64,000 bases of DNA from Metabacillus idriensis (GCF_009674765.1 NZ_WKKF01000008.1:62001-126000), one strand, 5' to 3'; positions 9,528-17,627 are shown, numbered from the stretch's first letter. Notes: generated from the sequence alone by a model not told the origin. Made by a program: numbers and translations.

Positions 9528-9563
9528 AACAGACACTTCTCCACAATGAAAGAAGTGTCTGTT
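9528..9563 (-). terminator. Terminator-like hairpin
   Basis: 13-bp perfect stem AACAGACACTTCT / AGAAGTGTCTGTT lying 12 bases beyond the stop of the 98-residue membrane gene. The T tail is poor. Confidence 0.6.
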
Positions 9564-9575
9564 CTATTTCTATAT

Positions 9576-9872
9576 TTAATTAGTCTCTTTTTTCTTAACA
9601 AATAAAGCTGTGATCAAACTCAATACAGAACTGAGCATCAAAGTAAGTGTGATATAAATCGTTAATAAAACAGTTTCTAAGTCCCGATCACTGCCGTTCA
9701 TCCATTCAAGAATATATGGTGCAAGAAACACAGCAGCAGCAAAGATGGCGAGCGTAACTGGAGGAATCAGCCTTCTTGTGTAAGACATTTTCATTGTCCA
9801 GAATATGGATGCTGCGATGACGATAATCGGTACGCCAATACGGATCAAATTTGTAAGCAGTATGGAATCCAA
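9576..9872 (-). CDS. Small membrane protein of unknown function
   Basis: 98 residues with three predicted membrane segments (about 5-25, 35-55 and 68-92) and a Lys-rich C-terminus KKKETN. I place the start at the TTG at 9872, preceded by AAGGAGG at ideal distance. The longer frame to 9941 would overlap the end of the cation exporter gene. It follows that gene codirectionally with a 28-base gap and probably shares its transcript. No family recognised. Confidence 0.7.
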   Translation of the reverse strand: MDSILLTNLIRIGVPIIVIAASIFWTMKMSYTRRLIPPVTLAIFAAAVFLAPYILEWMNGSDRDLETVLLTIYITLTLMLSSVLSLITALFVKKKETN

Positions 9873-9900
9873 AGGTTCTCCCTCCTTATCATATAAAAAT

Positions 9901-10770
9901 TCAATTCGGTTCAACATGAACATGTACATTGTACACGTCATGCTTGTTCATTAAAATGTTTTCAACTTTTGTTGAAATATCATGTGCATCCCTAATATCC
10001 AAATTGGAATTGACAAGGATGACAATGTCTACGACTGTATTGTTTCCATAGTTTCTTGCTTTAATTTCTTTTACGCCTTTTACCCCGTACAGCGAGAGAG
10101 TCGTTTCTTTAAACGCCTGAATTTCCTGCTCATCAAATCCGTCCGTTAAATGATGAGAGGCTTCTCTGAAAATATCCCAGGCTGTTTTACAGATCAGAAA
10201 TCCTACAACTACAGCAGCAAGTGGATCAAGCCAAGGAAGGGAAAATTGCGATCCAATAATGCCGACTGCGATTCCAATACTGACCCATGCGTCTGAAAGG
10301 TTATCTTTTGCAGCGGCAATAACTGCCTGACTTTTGATTTTCTCACCGAGTTTTTTATTATAGCGGTATACGAAATACATAATGACTGCACAGAAAACCC
10401 CTGTCCAAGCTGAAATGAGATCAGGAGATTCCTGTTTTCCTTCAAAAACAGACATGGCCGCACCATATAGAACTTGAAGCCCTACTGCCATCATAATGAA
10501 TGAGGCAAGGAGAGAAGCCACTGTTTCCGCTTTCCAATGCCCATATGGATGGTCTTGATCTGCCGGCTTTTGAGATAGTCTTAAACCTATTAATACGGCT
10601 ATCGAAGCAACGATGTCGGTCGCATTATTTAATCCATCAGCCTTTAAGGCTTCTGAATCGGCTGTATATCCAATCATGAGTTTTAAAGCAGATAAACACA
10701 GGTATGCGATGATGCTTATGATGGCGCCGCGCTCTCCCAGTTTTAAATCCGCATATTTTTGTTGTTCCAT
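9901..10770 (-). CDS. mneS: Cation diffusion facilitator family exporter (MneS/YeaB-like)
   Basis: A 289-residue CDF protein: six membrane segments in residues 15-205, then a cytoplasmic metal-binding ferredoxin-like domain (about 210-285). Characteristic acidic/His motifs are visible: DGLNNATD in TM2, DHPYGHWKAE after TM2 and DNLSDAW in TM5. Wording and spacing closely follow B. subtilis MneS (YeaB), which exports manganese by proton exchange. Start ATG at 10770 with GGAGG upstream, not the ORF start at 10812. The metal is inferred from similarity. No yybP-ykoY Mn riboswitch was recognised upstream. Confidence 0.85.
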   Translation of the reverse strand: MEQQKYADLKLGERGAIISIIAYLCLSALKLMIGYTADSEALKADGLNNATDIVASIAVLIGLRLSQKPADQDHPYGHWKAETVASLLASFIMMAVGLQVLYGAAMSVFEGKQESPDLISAWTGVFCAVIMYFVYRYNKKLGEKIKSQAVIAAAKDNLSDAWVSIGIAVGIIGSQFSLPWLDPLAAVVVGFLICKTAWDIFREASHHLTDGFDEQEIQAFKETTLSLYGVKGVKEIKARNYGNNTVVDIVILVNSNLDIRDAHDISTKVENILMNKHDVYNVHVHVEPN

Positions 10771-11090
10771 CCAAAAATCCTCCACTTTTTCATTCCTTGA
10801 ACATCTTACCAAGTAAGGACTGAGTGGGTCTACAGCAACCTTTTTTCACAATTCAACAATAGTAATGGCAGTGAAAAAAAGTTTACTCAAGCTAAAAATT
10901 CTTCCTTCAGAAAACCTTTTATTTCGTGAGGCGAAAGAACTTCTGTTTACTAGGAAAATAGAATGGCAGAGATAACAAACTAAAGAATCATGTAGACCTA
11001 ATGCGTCATTTTTGTCACATTACAAAGGATTGACAGTTTTTTGCAGAAAATTCTGATTGTAGTACAACTAATAAGAATGAGGTGACTGGA
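10771..11090. other. Divergent intergenic region mneS / M14 peptidase
   Basis: AT-rich and gene-free. A TTGACA at 11030-11035 is a possible -35 for the peptidase gene, but no convincing -10 is found at 16-18 bases. Confidence 0.4.
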
Positions 11091-12275
11091 TTGAAAAAGA
11101 GTGCATTAACGAAGATTTTAGGTACCGCTGTTTTAGCTTCAGTTCTTGTCTTCCCGCAGGCAGGAAACATAGAAGCCGCCAAACCATCTGCAGGCGAAAC
11201 ACTTTCAACACAGGGTTTTATTGATTATGCGGAGCTTAAGCAAAGGCTGACTCAAATTGAGCAGAGCAGCAGCGGAAGAGTTTCAGTAGATGTGGCAGGC
11301 CATACAAATCAGGGTCGTGAAATCTACACGGCCAGAGTCGGTGAAGGAGACAAGGTATTGCTCGTTCAAAGTGAAATTCATGGAAATGAAAAGACAGGAA
11401 CCGTTGCATTATTGAATATTCTCCAAAACATCGGTTCAAGCAATTCGGCTGAAGCTAAGAAAATCCGCGAAGAGCTGACAATCGTCGCCATTCCTATGAT
11501 GAATGCGGATGCGTCTGAATTAGACAGAAGAGGAAATGATTTAAGCTGGTCAGAGGTAGTGGAAAGATACCCGCAATTAAGTTCAGCCACGCCTTCATGG
11601 AACTATTATACAAGACTCCTTCAAGGTGATGACTATGCGTCTAACCCTGGTTTTGATGTTAACCGTGATTTTCACCCTGACTTAAACTACGTGCCAAATG
11701 CAGCTGATTTCCCTGGCGCTTCCAACAAACCGGGCTGGTACATAACACCTGAAGCTCAAACAGTTAGAGACGTGTATAAAGATCTGCAGGCAGAGTTCGG
11801 TAAAGTTGAAGTATTCATGGATCTTCATCATCAAGGCTTTCCATATGTAGGCGACACAGGAGAAATCGCAACAATGTCTATCTCTGCTCAGTTTGTTCCA
11901 GATCCAAGCTCGGCTGAAGGAGCAAAATATGCTCAATTTGCAAATGACTACAACTATGATTTCTCTAGACAGCTGAATGTTGCCGCCTATGATGCCCTTC
12001 AGGCCAAGGGAGATTCTGTCTTCACCAATATCTCCCTGTACCAGCAAGGTCTTGATCTGCCAGGAACAGCTTTAGGCTCATTTGCTTTAAATGGAAGCGG
12101 AACTGTCCTATTTGAAGTAAAAGGACAAACACAAAACTTTGGGCAAAAACAAAAAGGCATGCTTGTTAAAACAGTGGAAACTGGTTTAATGGGTATTATT
12201 GGCGGTTTAAGTGATGAATCTGTTTATACGCTTGATCCTGAAAAGTATGAAGCGATTCCAGAATCAACTTATTAA
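11091..12275 (+). CDS. Secreted zinc carboxypeptidase, M14 family
   Basis: About 394 residues. The signal peptide (about residues 1-30) ends near IEAAKPS. The M14 fold follows: zinc ligands in EIHGNE (H and E, about residues 97-100) and in DLHHQG (about residue 245), an Asn-Arg substrate-carboxylate motif DVNRDFHPD, and the catalytic Glu in FEVKGQ near 345. It probably trims peptides or wall-derived peptides outside the cell. The start is TTG at 11091, with GAGGTGA six bases upstream. The GTG at 11082 overlaps that site. The gene is monocistronic and ends just before the 21-bp tandem repeat. Confidence 0.88.
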   Translation: MKKSALTKILGTAVLASVLVFPQAGNIEAAKPSAGETLSTQGFIDYAELKQRLTQIEQSSSGRVSVDVAGHTNQGREIYTARVGEGDKVLLVQSEIHGNEKTGTVALLNILQNIGSSNSAEAKKIREELTIVAIPMMNADASELDRRGNDLSWSEVVERYPQLSSATPSWNYYTRLLQGDDYASNPGFDVNRDFHPDLNYVPNAADFPGASNKPGWYITPEAQTVRDVYKDLQAEFGKVEVFMDLHHQGFPYVGDTGEIATMSISAQFVPDPSSAEGAKYAQFANDYNYDFSRQLNVAAYDALQAKGDSVFTNISLYQQGLDLPGTALGSFALNGSGTVLFEVKGQTQNFGQKQKGMLVKTVETGLMGIIGGLSDESVYTLDPEKYEAIPESTY

Positions 12276-12291
12276 ACTGTTTGATATAGCG

Positions 12292-12396
12292 AATTCGTGG
12301 GGTTTCGGAATTAATTCGTGGGGTTTCGGAATTAATTCGTGGGGTTTCGGAATTAATTCGTGGGGTTTCGGAATTAATTGGAGGGGTTTCAAAATT
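12292..12396. repeat. 21-bp tandem repeat, 4 perfect and 1 degenerate copies
   Basis: Unit AATTCGTGGGGTTTCGGAAT plus T, perfect at 12292, 12313, 12334 and 12355. A fifth unit at 12376 reads AATTGGAGGGGTTTCAAAAT plus T. Further decayed units seem to run to about 12438. The period is a multiple of three, so it is open on both strands, but no ribosome binding site is present. Confidence 0.95.
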
Positions 12397-12455
12397 AATT
12401 GGTGCTCTTTCCGTTTTCATTTGAGGCCTTTCAATAATTCACCGTAATTGTGAAC

Positions 12456-12495
12456 AAAAAATGGTCCCTCCACAATTTGGAAGGGACCATTTTTT
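12456..12495. terminator. Bidirectional terminator between peptidase gene and bioB
   Basis: AAAAAATGGTCCCT / AGGGACCATTTTTT stem between two convergent genes, with A and T tracts on both sides. Confidence 0.9.
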
Positions 12496-13492
12496 ATACA
12501 GTCAGCGCTTCATTTTCTTCAAAATCAAACTCTACTTCAAATCCTAAATCCTTCAGCATTTCATGGTCACTAGTACTTTCCTGGCCTTTAGTCGTTAAAT
12601 AATCTCCCACGAAAATCGAGTTCGCAGCATAGAGCCCAAGCGGCTGCAGAGATCGAAGGTTCACTTCACGTCCCCCTGAAATGCGGATTTCTTTTGTCGG
12701 ATTAATAAAACGGAAGAGCGCAAGTACCTTCAGGCAATAACGCGGATCAAGGTCGTCTGTCCCCTCAAGCGGTGTGCCGTCAATCGCATGAAGGAAGTTA
12801 ACAGGTATCGAGTCTGCATCTAATGCTTTTAAGCTGTATGCCATATTGACGACATCTTTTTTCGTTTCTCTCATGCCGATTATGACACCTGAACATGGTG
12901 AGATTCCTGAAGCCTTGACGGCTTCGATCGTATCAACGCGGTTATCATATGTATGAGATGTAGTGATCGATTCATGATGTTCTTTTGATGTATTGATATT
13001 GTGATTGTAGCGGTCGACCCCCGCTTCTTTTAACCGTGTGGCCTGATTTGGCTTTAATAGACCCAGGCAAGCACATACTTTAAGTCCATATTGGTCTTTT
13101 ATGTCTTTTACAGCAGATACAACTGTATCCAGTTCTTTTTCAGATGGTCCCCTTCCGCTTGCTACGATGCAGTAAGTGCCAACCTTCAAATTATAAGCTC
13201 TCTCTGCACCTGCAAGAATGCTTTCTCTGTCCATCATGCGATACTTTTCTATCGGCGCCTTTGAAATACTCGACTGTGAACAGTACCCGCAATTTTCCGG
13301 ACACAGACCTGACTTCGTATTGATGATCATGTTAAGCTTTACTTTTTTCCCGTAATAATGCTTGCGGATCGTAAACGCACCTTGAAGCAAACTTAATAGT
13401 TCATCATCATCAGAGTTTAAGATACTCAGTGCTTCTTCTTCAGTTAATTCTTTCCCTTTTACTACTTCGTTTGCAAGTGTTAGCCAGTCCAT
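12494..13492 (-). CDS. bioB: Biotin synthase
   Basis: Radical-SAM enzyme inserting sulfur into dethiobiotin. The radical-SAM cysteines are Cys64, Cys68 and Cys71 (CPENCGYCSQ). The family also shows ASGRGPSEKE, YNHNINTS and RISGGREVNLR with the Arg of the 2Fe-2S site. Full length (332 residues) with ATG at 13492 and GGAGGG upstream. It stands alone here; no bioWAFDI genes are in the window. A BirA-like dyad overlaps a TATAAT upstream. Confidence 0.97.
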   Translation of the reverse strand: MDWLTLANEVVKGKELTEEEALSILNSDDDELLSLLQGAFTIRKHYYGKKVKLNMIINTKSGLCPENCGYCSQSSISKAPIEKYRMMDRESILAGAERAYNLKVGTYCIVASGRGPSEKELDTVVSAVKDIKDQYGLKVCACLGLLKPNQATRLKEAGVDRYNHNINTSKEHHESITTSHTYDNRVDTIEAVKASGISPCSGVIIGMRETKKDVVNMAYSLKALDADSIPVNFLHAIDGTPLEGTDDLDPRYCLKVLALFRFINPTKEIRISGGREVNLRSLQPLGLYAANSIFVGDYLTTKGQESTSDHEMLKDLGFEVEFDFEENEALTV

Positions 13493-13545
13493 GGTAATCC
13501 CTCCATCATTTCCTTCTCTTTTATGGTAAAGAATGTGGGGGATTT

Positions 13546-13575
13546 ATGTCAACTTATTTTTATTATAGTTAACTT
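13546..13575 (-). promoter_or_regulatory. Possible BirA operator / promoter of bioB
   Basis: On the minus strand AAGTTAAC and GTTGACAT half sites are separated by 14 bases that start with TATAAT. They resemble the GTTAAC-type half sites of BirA boxes, but the spacing is shorter than the usual one. Confidence 0.4.
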
Positions 13576-13677
13576 AAACATTGAAAAGGTTTTCTTTTTG
13601 TTCAAATCTCTATTCTAATCTGTTCTTATTTATTTGTTAAAATTAGATAATAATAGGATTATTTAGGAGGTTTATGC

Positions 13678-14165
13678 ATGTTTAAACAGCATTTGAATAC
13701 ACCCTTCAAAAAAACTCTGGCCTTTTTTATATTTATCTGGCTTTACTTGGATGGATGATTTTTATGGCGGTTCATTTTACCTCAGTAAAAGATAACAAAG
13801 ATTCCACTCTTCAATTCACAGAAGAACTGAAAAAATATGAAGAGAAAGAAAAACTTAAAGAAAAGAAGACTCTTCTATTTGAAGTCTCAAATGAAACGGC
13901 AATCCTTGCAGTAACAGCTGGTTCTATAGCAGACATTGTCATCGTCTTATTATGGGCTCGAAGGGAAAACTTAAAGAACGAAACAAATGGCATAACCGCT
14001 GAAAAATCAAGGTGGAGAGACAAGAAATGGTTTTGAAATATTGTTGCGATGGGAGTTGTGCAGCCCAAAAACAATCGCATGGTTGTAAATTGGAAAAATA
14101 TGATTTTAATGGTGATTATCATCCATATTCTGGTTATTTTTCTTGTTCGAACAATTAATGCTTAA
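13678..14165 (+). pseudogene. Frameshifted small membrane-protein gene
   Basis: An ATG at 13678 with GGAGG upstream opens MFKQHLNTPFKKTLAFF but stops at 13758. The next frame back (-1) continues without a start of its own as GLFYIYLALLGWMIFMAVHF, a clean membrane helix, through an acidic/Lys-rich coil and a second helix (AILAVTAGSIADIVIVLL) to a stop at 14034-14036. The same frame then resumes after that stop with a third helix (MILMVIIIHILVIFLV) to 14165. An A7 tract (13708-13714) and a T6 tract (13723-13728) are plausible shift sites. Either a decayed gene, a sequencing indel, or translational slippage. Confidence 0.5.
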
Positions 14166-14166
14166 C

Positions 14167-14198
14167 AAAGAAAAAAGGGGAATGCCCCCTCTTTTCTT
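14167..14198 (-). terminator. Terminator of the PrsA-like gene
   Basis: AGAAAAGAGGGGG / CCCCTTTTTTCTT hairpin on the minus strand, overlapping the stop codon and followed by TTTG. Confidence 0.75.
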
Positions 14199-15081
14199 AG
14201 CTTTCCAGTGTATTTTTGATATCGTATTCCTCTTTTTTCTCCTGAAGCCAGGCTGTATACGCCGTTTGCATCTTTTGATCAAACAATGTTTCTTTTATCT
14301 CTTCTTTCTTATCCTCAAACGCTGCATCTGCGGCAGCTTTCTTATCTGCAAATTTGATTATGTGATAGCCAAATTCTGTTTTTACAGGATCGCTGATTTC
14401 TCCTTCTTTCATCGCGAATGTAACTTCTTCAAATTCAGCAACCATTTCACCCTTTGCAAAGTAGCCCAAGTCACCGCCGTCTTCACTGTTGGACGTATCT
14501 GTTGAATACTCTTTTGCGAGCTCTGTAAAGTCTGCACCGCCATCAAGCTTTTCTTTCACTTCTTTTGCCTTTGCCTCGTCTTCTACTAAAATATGACTTG
14601 CTTTTACTTGCTCCGGCTCTGCAAAACTTTCTTTATTTTCATCAAAATAGGTCTTCATTTCGTCCTCTGAAATCTTAATTTCAGACTCAAGAAGCTTTTC
14701 AATTTTCAAATTTGTTTCCAGATCTTTTTTTACATCTTCAACTGTACTGCCGCTTGTCTCAAGCTGCTGTATAAAAGCTTCTTCTCCTCCGTAGGACGCT
14801 ATTACCGTCTTGTATTCTTCTTCTACGGCATCGTTTGAAATCGTAATGTCTTGTTTATCTGACTCCTGCTCAATAATTTTTTCTGTAATTAAGTAATCGA
14901 CAAGCTGGGTTCCGCCCTGATCGATTAAGAGACTATAAAGCTCGTCCTTGCTGATTTTTTCACCATTCACACTTGCGACTGCCTCCTCAGTGGCATAGGG
15001 AATGCCCCATCCGATTCCAACACCTAAAAACCCAGTCATTAGAAAAGCGTAAGTTAGCCTATTCTTCAAAACATTCTTCAT
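14197..15081 (-). CDS. PrsA-like peptidyl-prolyl isomerase (parvulin type) without lipobox
   Basis: A 294-residue extracytoplasmic foldase. It has an N-terminal hydrophobic segment (about residues 5-28), a SurA/PrsA N-domain (about 33-135) and a parvulin PPIC domain (about 138-235, KASHILVEDEAKAKEV, then GGDLGYFAKGEMV and FGYHIIKF). It differs from classic PrsA in lacking a lipobox Cys: the hydrophobic stretch runs FLMTGFLGVGIGWGIPYAT without cysteine. It is therefore probably anchored by the segment itself or secreted. Start ATG at 15081 with AAAGGAG upstream. Monocistronic. A PrsA paralogue such as YacD is the alternative name. Confidence 0.85.
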   Translation of the reverse strand: MKNVLKNRLTYAFLMTGFLGVGIGWGIPYATEEAVASVNGEKISKDELYSLLIDQGGTQLVDYLITEKIIEQESDKQDITISNDAVEEEYKTVIASYGGEEAFIQQLETSGSTVEDVKKDLETNLKIEKLLESEIKISEDEMKTYFDENKESFAEPEQVKASHILVEDEAKAKEVKEKLDGGADFTELAKEYSTDTSNSEDGGDLGYFAKGEMVAEFEEVTFAMKEGEISDPVKTEFGYHIIKFADKKAAADAAFEDKKEEIKETLFDQKMQTAYTAWLQEKKEEYDIKNTLES

Positions 15082-15231
15082 GAACAAATCTCCTTTTAAC
15101 CTGAAATTTCTCTTTTGCTGAACATAAATCCAATGATATCGTCCAAATATGAATAAACTATGAACAAATCAAGAAGAAGCTATTAAATCAGGCTGGTTTT
15201 TCACTTTTTTTAGAACAAAGCGGTTTGTCTT

Positions 15232-16266
15232 CTAAAGAAATAGTTTGTACGGTACATCCTCTTCTTCTCTGTTTATGTATCGTTCAATTCGGTCCCTAAG
15301 AGTCTGCACACTCTCTTTTTTGTCATCCTCCGGCTGTTCAATTTTAGGTTGCTGCAGCTGTTCTTTGAGCCAGTCTGGAACAGGTTCTTTCCGGATAATT
15401 TTCGGATGATTTCTTGTCGTGCCAGCTCTTTGTTGCTGTCTTACGTCATCGTGTGTTTTTATGTTCTTCAGCTTCCAGTCTGACAAAACTTTCACTGCAT
15501 ATCTCCAGCTGGTCGCATTATAGGCTTTAGCTGTCTTTAACGCCTCGATGATCATGCTGTCATCAAAATCGCTTTGCCACTTCAGCAAACTTTGAGCAAT
15601 TTCCGGTTTGCATTCTCCAAATCCACTCTGCTCGAAGAATTCAATGATCTTATTCTCTTTTTCTTTTAAAATCTTTAAATTCTCTTTAAAGAAAGAGGTG
15701 CTCATTTTGTTTTTTTCTTGTGCTCTTTTTGTCTCGATCAGCTGCTCATTTTGTTCACTGGAGATGCTCATTTTGTCTTCTTGTGATCTTTTTGCTTCGA
15801 CCAGCTGTTCATTTTGTTCACTGCAGGTGCTCATTTTGTCTTCTTGTGCTCTTTTTTCAGGCACCTGCTCATTTTGATCGCTGGAGCTGCTCGTTTTGTT
15901 TTCTTGTCCTCTTTTAGTTTCAATCAGCTGCTCATTTTGTTCCATAATCAATTTGTTCAGTTCTTCATATTGAATGGTATATTGCTTTGCCTTTGCTCCG
16001 CACCCATTTCCGCTTACATTCAGCAGCCTAAGATTTTCGAGTTTTTGAAGTGTTCGTCTGATTGTAATCAGCGATAAAAAAGGAAATTCTTTTTGCAGCT
16101 CTTCATATGTTTTGGTAATCCAGGCTGTACCATCGATTTTCTCCTCTGATCTGAGCAGCCAAAAATGAAACTGCTGCAGCAGGATACTTTCTTTTAACCC
16201 AATTTGACAGGCTAAACTTGGCTGTATCATCATAACCTGATCACTTACTAGTAAAGTTGAACTCAT
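15232..16266 (-). CDS. DnaD-domain replication protein with repeat-expanded linker
   Basis: 344 residues. The N-terminal winged-helix domain (about 1-100) contains the typical MMIQPSLACQIGLKES and TIRRTLQKLENLRLL. The C-terminal DnaD/DnaB2 domain (about 205-270) contains ATSWRYAVKVLSDW. Between them lie four 20-21-residue tandem repeats (EQNEQLIETKRAQE-type, about residues 108-190). Such proteins load or remodel at replication origins and are common in phages and chromosomes. No other replication gene is nearby. Start ATG at 16266 with GAGGTGA upstream. The role is inferred from the domains. Confidence 0.82.
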   Translation of the reverse strand: MSSTLLVSDQVMMIQPSLACQIGLKESILLQQFHFWLLRSEEKIDGTAWITKTYEELQKEFPFLSLITIRRTLQKLENLRLLNVSGNGCGAKAKQYTIQYEELNKLIMEQNEQLIETKRGQENKTSSSSDQNEQVPEKRAQEDKMSTCSEQNEQLVEAKRSQEDKMSISSEQNEQLIETKRAQEKNKMSTSFFKENLKILKEKENKIIEFFEQSGFGECKPEIAQSLLKWQSDFDDSMIIEALKTAKAYNATSWRYAVKVLSDWKLKNIKTHDDVRQQQRAGTTRNHPKIIRKEPVPDWLKEQLQQPKIEQPEDDKKESVQTLRDRIERYINREEEDVPYKLFL

Positions 16267-16352
16267 ACTGTCACCTCAAATGAAAAATTCTGCCTATTTC
16301 TTTATACATCTGAGAACCGTTTAAGTAGCATAAAGCTTTGAAAACAATAAAA

Positions 16353-16376
16353 GGCTCAGAGTTTGTACTCCGAGCC
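16353..16376 (-). terminator. Terminator hairpin
   Basis: GGCTCAGAGT / ACTCCGAGCC stem (one mismatch) followed on the minus strand by TTTTATTGTTTT. It lies downstream of the gene at 16502-16822. Confidence 0.8.
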
Positions 16377-16450
16377 AAAAATAATAAAAATGGTTACTCC
16401 GCAATTTTTCATAGCATTTTTTATTAATTGCCCAAGTTATGTATATTTAA

Positions 16451-16490
16451 GGAGCAATCCCACTTTGCTGCAACTGATCGTTGAATAAAG
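16451..16490 (-). repeat. Dispersed cassette-type repeat, copy F
   Basis: CACTTTGCTGCAACTGATCG followed by TTGAATAAAG. It keeps both flanks of the consensus with a changed core and lies 12 bases 3' of the gene at 16502. Confidence 0.65.
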
Positions 16491-16501
16491 AAGGAATTAC
16501 A

Positions 16502-16822
16502 TCAGAGTGGTCCTCCTCCAGTGAGCAAGCCAATCATTTTATTAATGTGATAAAATCGACTCTTTTTCTTGATGTCTTCAGATAAAGGAATCATTTTATA
16601 GTGAAAAATGTTTCCCAACGATTGTTCATGGTAACGGTATTCTCCCATTTGGTTAAAATGCGTTCCAGTGGATAGAACAAAAGATCGATTTTCTTTAATG
16701 ATAGAAATTTTAGCAGAAGAATAATTGATTGTGTTTCCTATTCCTTCAATTTCCTCGATGACTCCTACTGCATCCCCAGCTTGTAAGGCATTTAACCATT
16801 CTAAATAAGGTACTTTCTCCAT
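16502..16822 (-). CDS. Unidentified 106-residue protein
   Basis: Likely start ATG at 16822 (MEKVPYLEWLNALQAGDAVG), with AAGGAG and AAAAGGGA upstream, rather than the ATG at 16843 on the other side of that site. The sequence AGDAVGVIEEIEGIG followed by beta-rich stretches suggests a small SH3-like barrel, without further evidence. Soluble and basic. Followed by repeat copy F and a terminator, in an accessory patch of orphan genes. No family recognised. Confidence 0.55.
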   Translation of the reverse strand: MEKVPYLEWLNALQAGDAVGVIEEIEGIGNTINYSSAKISIIKENRSFVLSTGTHFNQMGEYRYHEQSLGNIFHYKMIPLSEDIKKKSRFYHINKMIGLLTGGGPL

Positions 16823-17022
16823 TTCCCTTTTGCTCCTTGGCATTTTTATTTAATAGAATGACTGCAATAAAAAGTATTAATAATAATACGTTATAAATAC
16901 CTATTAGTTTCAAATCCATAAAATTTTTTTAACAAAAGGGACGATTAAATGCCCACGTTAATGATAAACAGTGCATTAAATAACGGCCCCAAATTAATCT
17001 AGTATTAGTCTTAAGACTCTAG

Positions 17023-17343
17023 TTAATGTGTCGTTGAATAAGCAGCAAGATAAAAAATCATAAATATACTAAAACTACTTAGAAAGATTAGACTTAAATA
17101 AAACACAATTCTCCAAAATCGCCCTAGGAAGTATATATTCACTAAAAAATAATAGATAATAGCACTTCCAAAAATAAATAATAAAAATCCTTTATATTCA
17201 TTCGAAGGAATTGGATTTGATACGCTTGTTAAAGCTGAACCTCCAAAAATGAATGCACCAATTACATTTAATAACTTTCTCAAACTCATTACTTTTTTGG
17301 TTACTATTTCAACATTTCGAGACGTTTGAATTTTAGTTTCCAA
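17023..17343 (-). CDS. Small membrane protein of unknown function
   Basis: 106 residues with three membrane segments (about 23-42, 50-71 and 77-100) after a Ser/Thr/Lys-rich cytoplasmic N-terminus. TTG start at 17343 with GAGGGGAT upstream. No family recognised. Strongly AT-rich compared with the housekeeping genes of the window, as are other genes of this accessory patch. Repeat copy G lies just upstream. Confidence 0.6.
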   Translation of the reverse strand: METKIQTSRNVEIVTKKVMSLRKLLNVIGAFIFGGSALTSVSNPIPSNEYKGFLLFIFGSAIIYYFLVNIYFLGRFWRIVFYLSLIFLSSFSIFMIFYLAAYSTTH

Positions 17344-17410
17344 TAATATCCCCTCACTCCTTAGTTTGTTTAATAAATACCTTTTTCAAGAATCCTGTTC
17401 TCTAATTCAA

Positions 17411-17450
17411 TGAGAAGATGCGTCACTTTGTTAAGCAATCGACCCCCAAT
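17411..17450 (-). repeat. Dispersed cassette-type repeat, copy G
   Basis: CACTTTGTTAAGCAATCGAC then CCCCAATGTG. On the minus strand the similarity to copies B and D continues through TCATTGAATTAG and CTTGAAAAAGG to about 17370. Confidence 0.65.
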
Positions 17451-17588
17451 GTGGGAATTCTGCGTAAAAAAGGTTGAACATTATCGTTTAAACAATACTC
17501 AATTCTCTGTCTGAATTTTCGCCGAGTGACCATTTTAAAAGCTTCATTTTCTATAGGATGCTGCCCATAATATTAAAACAATTCAACA

Positions 17589-17627
17589 AGAAGGAGCGTT
17601 AACCCTTCTTCGGTTAACGCCCCTTCT
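17589..17627. terminator. Strong terminator-like hairpin
   Basis: AGAAGGAGCGTTAACC / GGTTAACGCCCCTTCT with a 7-base loop and one mismatch. It lies downstream of the DinB gene on the minus strand. T tail is weak. Confidence 0.65.

Noticed and set aside
10771-11090. Manganese riboswitch upstream of mneS
   Set aside because: No yybP-ykoY-like motif could be recognised in the leader.
12292-12438. CRISPR-like array
   Set aside because: Units are contiguous without spacers and no cas genes are present, so it is a simple tandem repeat.
12196-12447. Open frames on both strands through the 21-bp tandem repeat
   Set aside because: The period is a multiple of three, so open frames arise automatically; no ribosome binding site on either strand.
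17100-17125. Additional CAATCGCCC-like match inside the gene at 17023-17343
   Set aside because: Only AATCGCCCTA matches, it lies within coding sequence and lacks both flanks of the repeat consensus.
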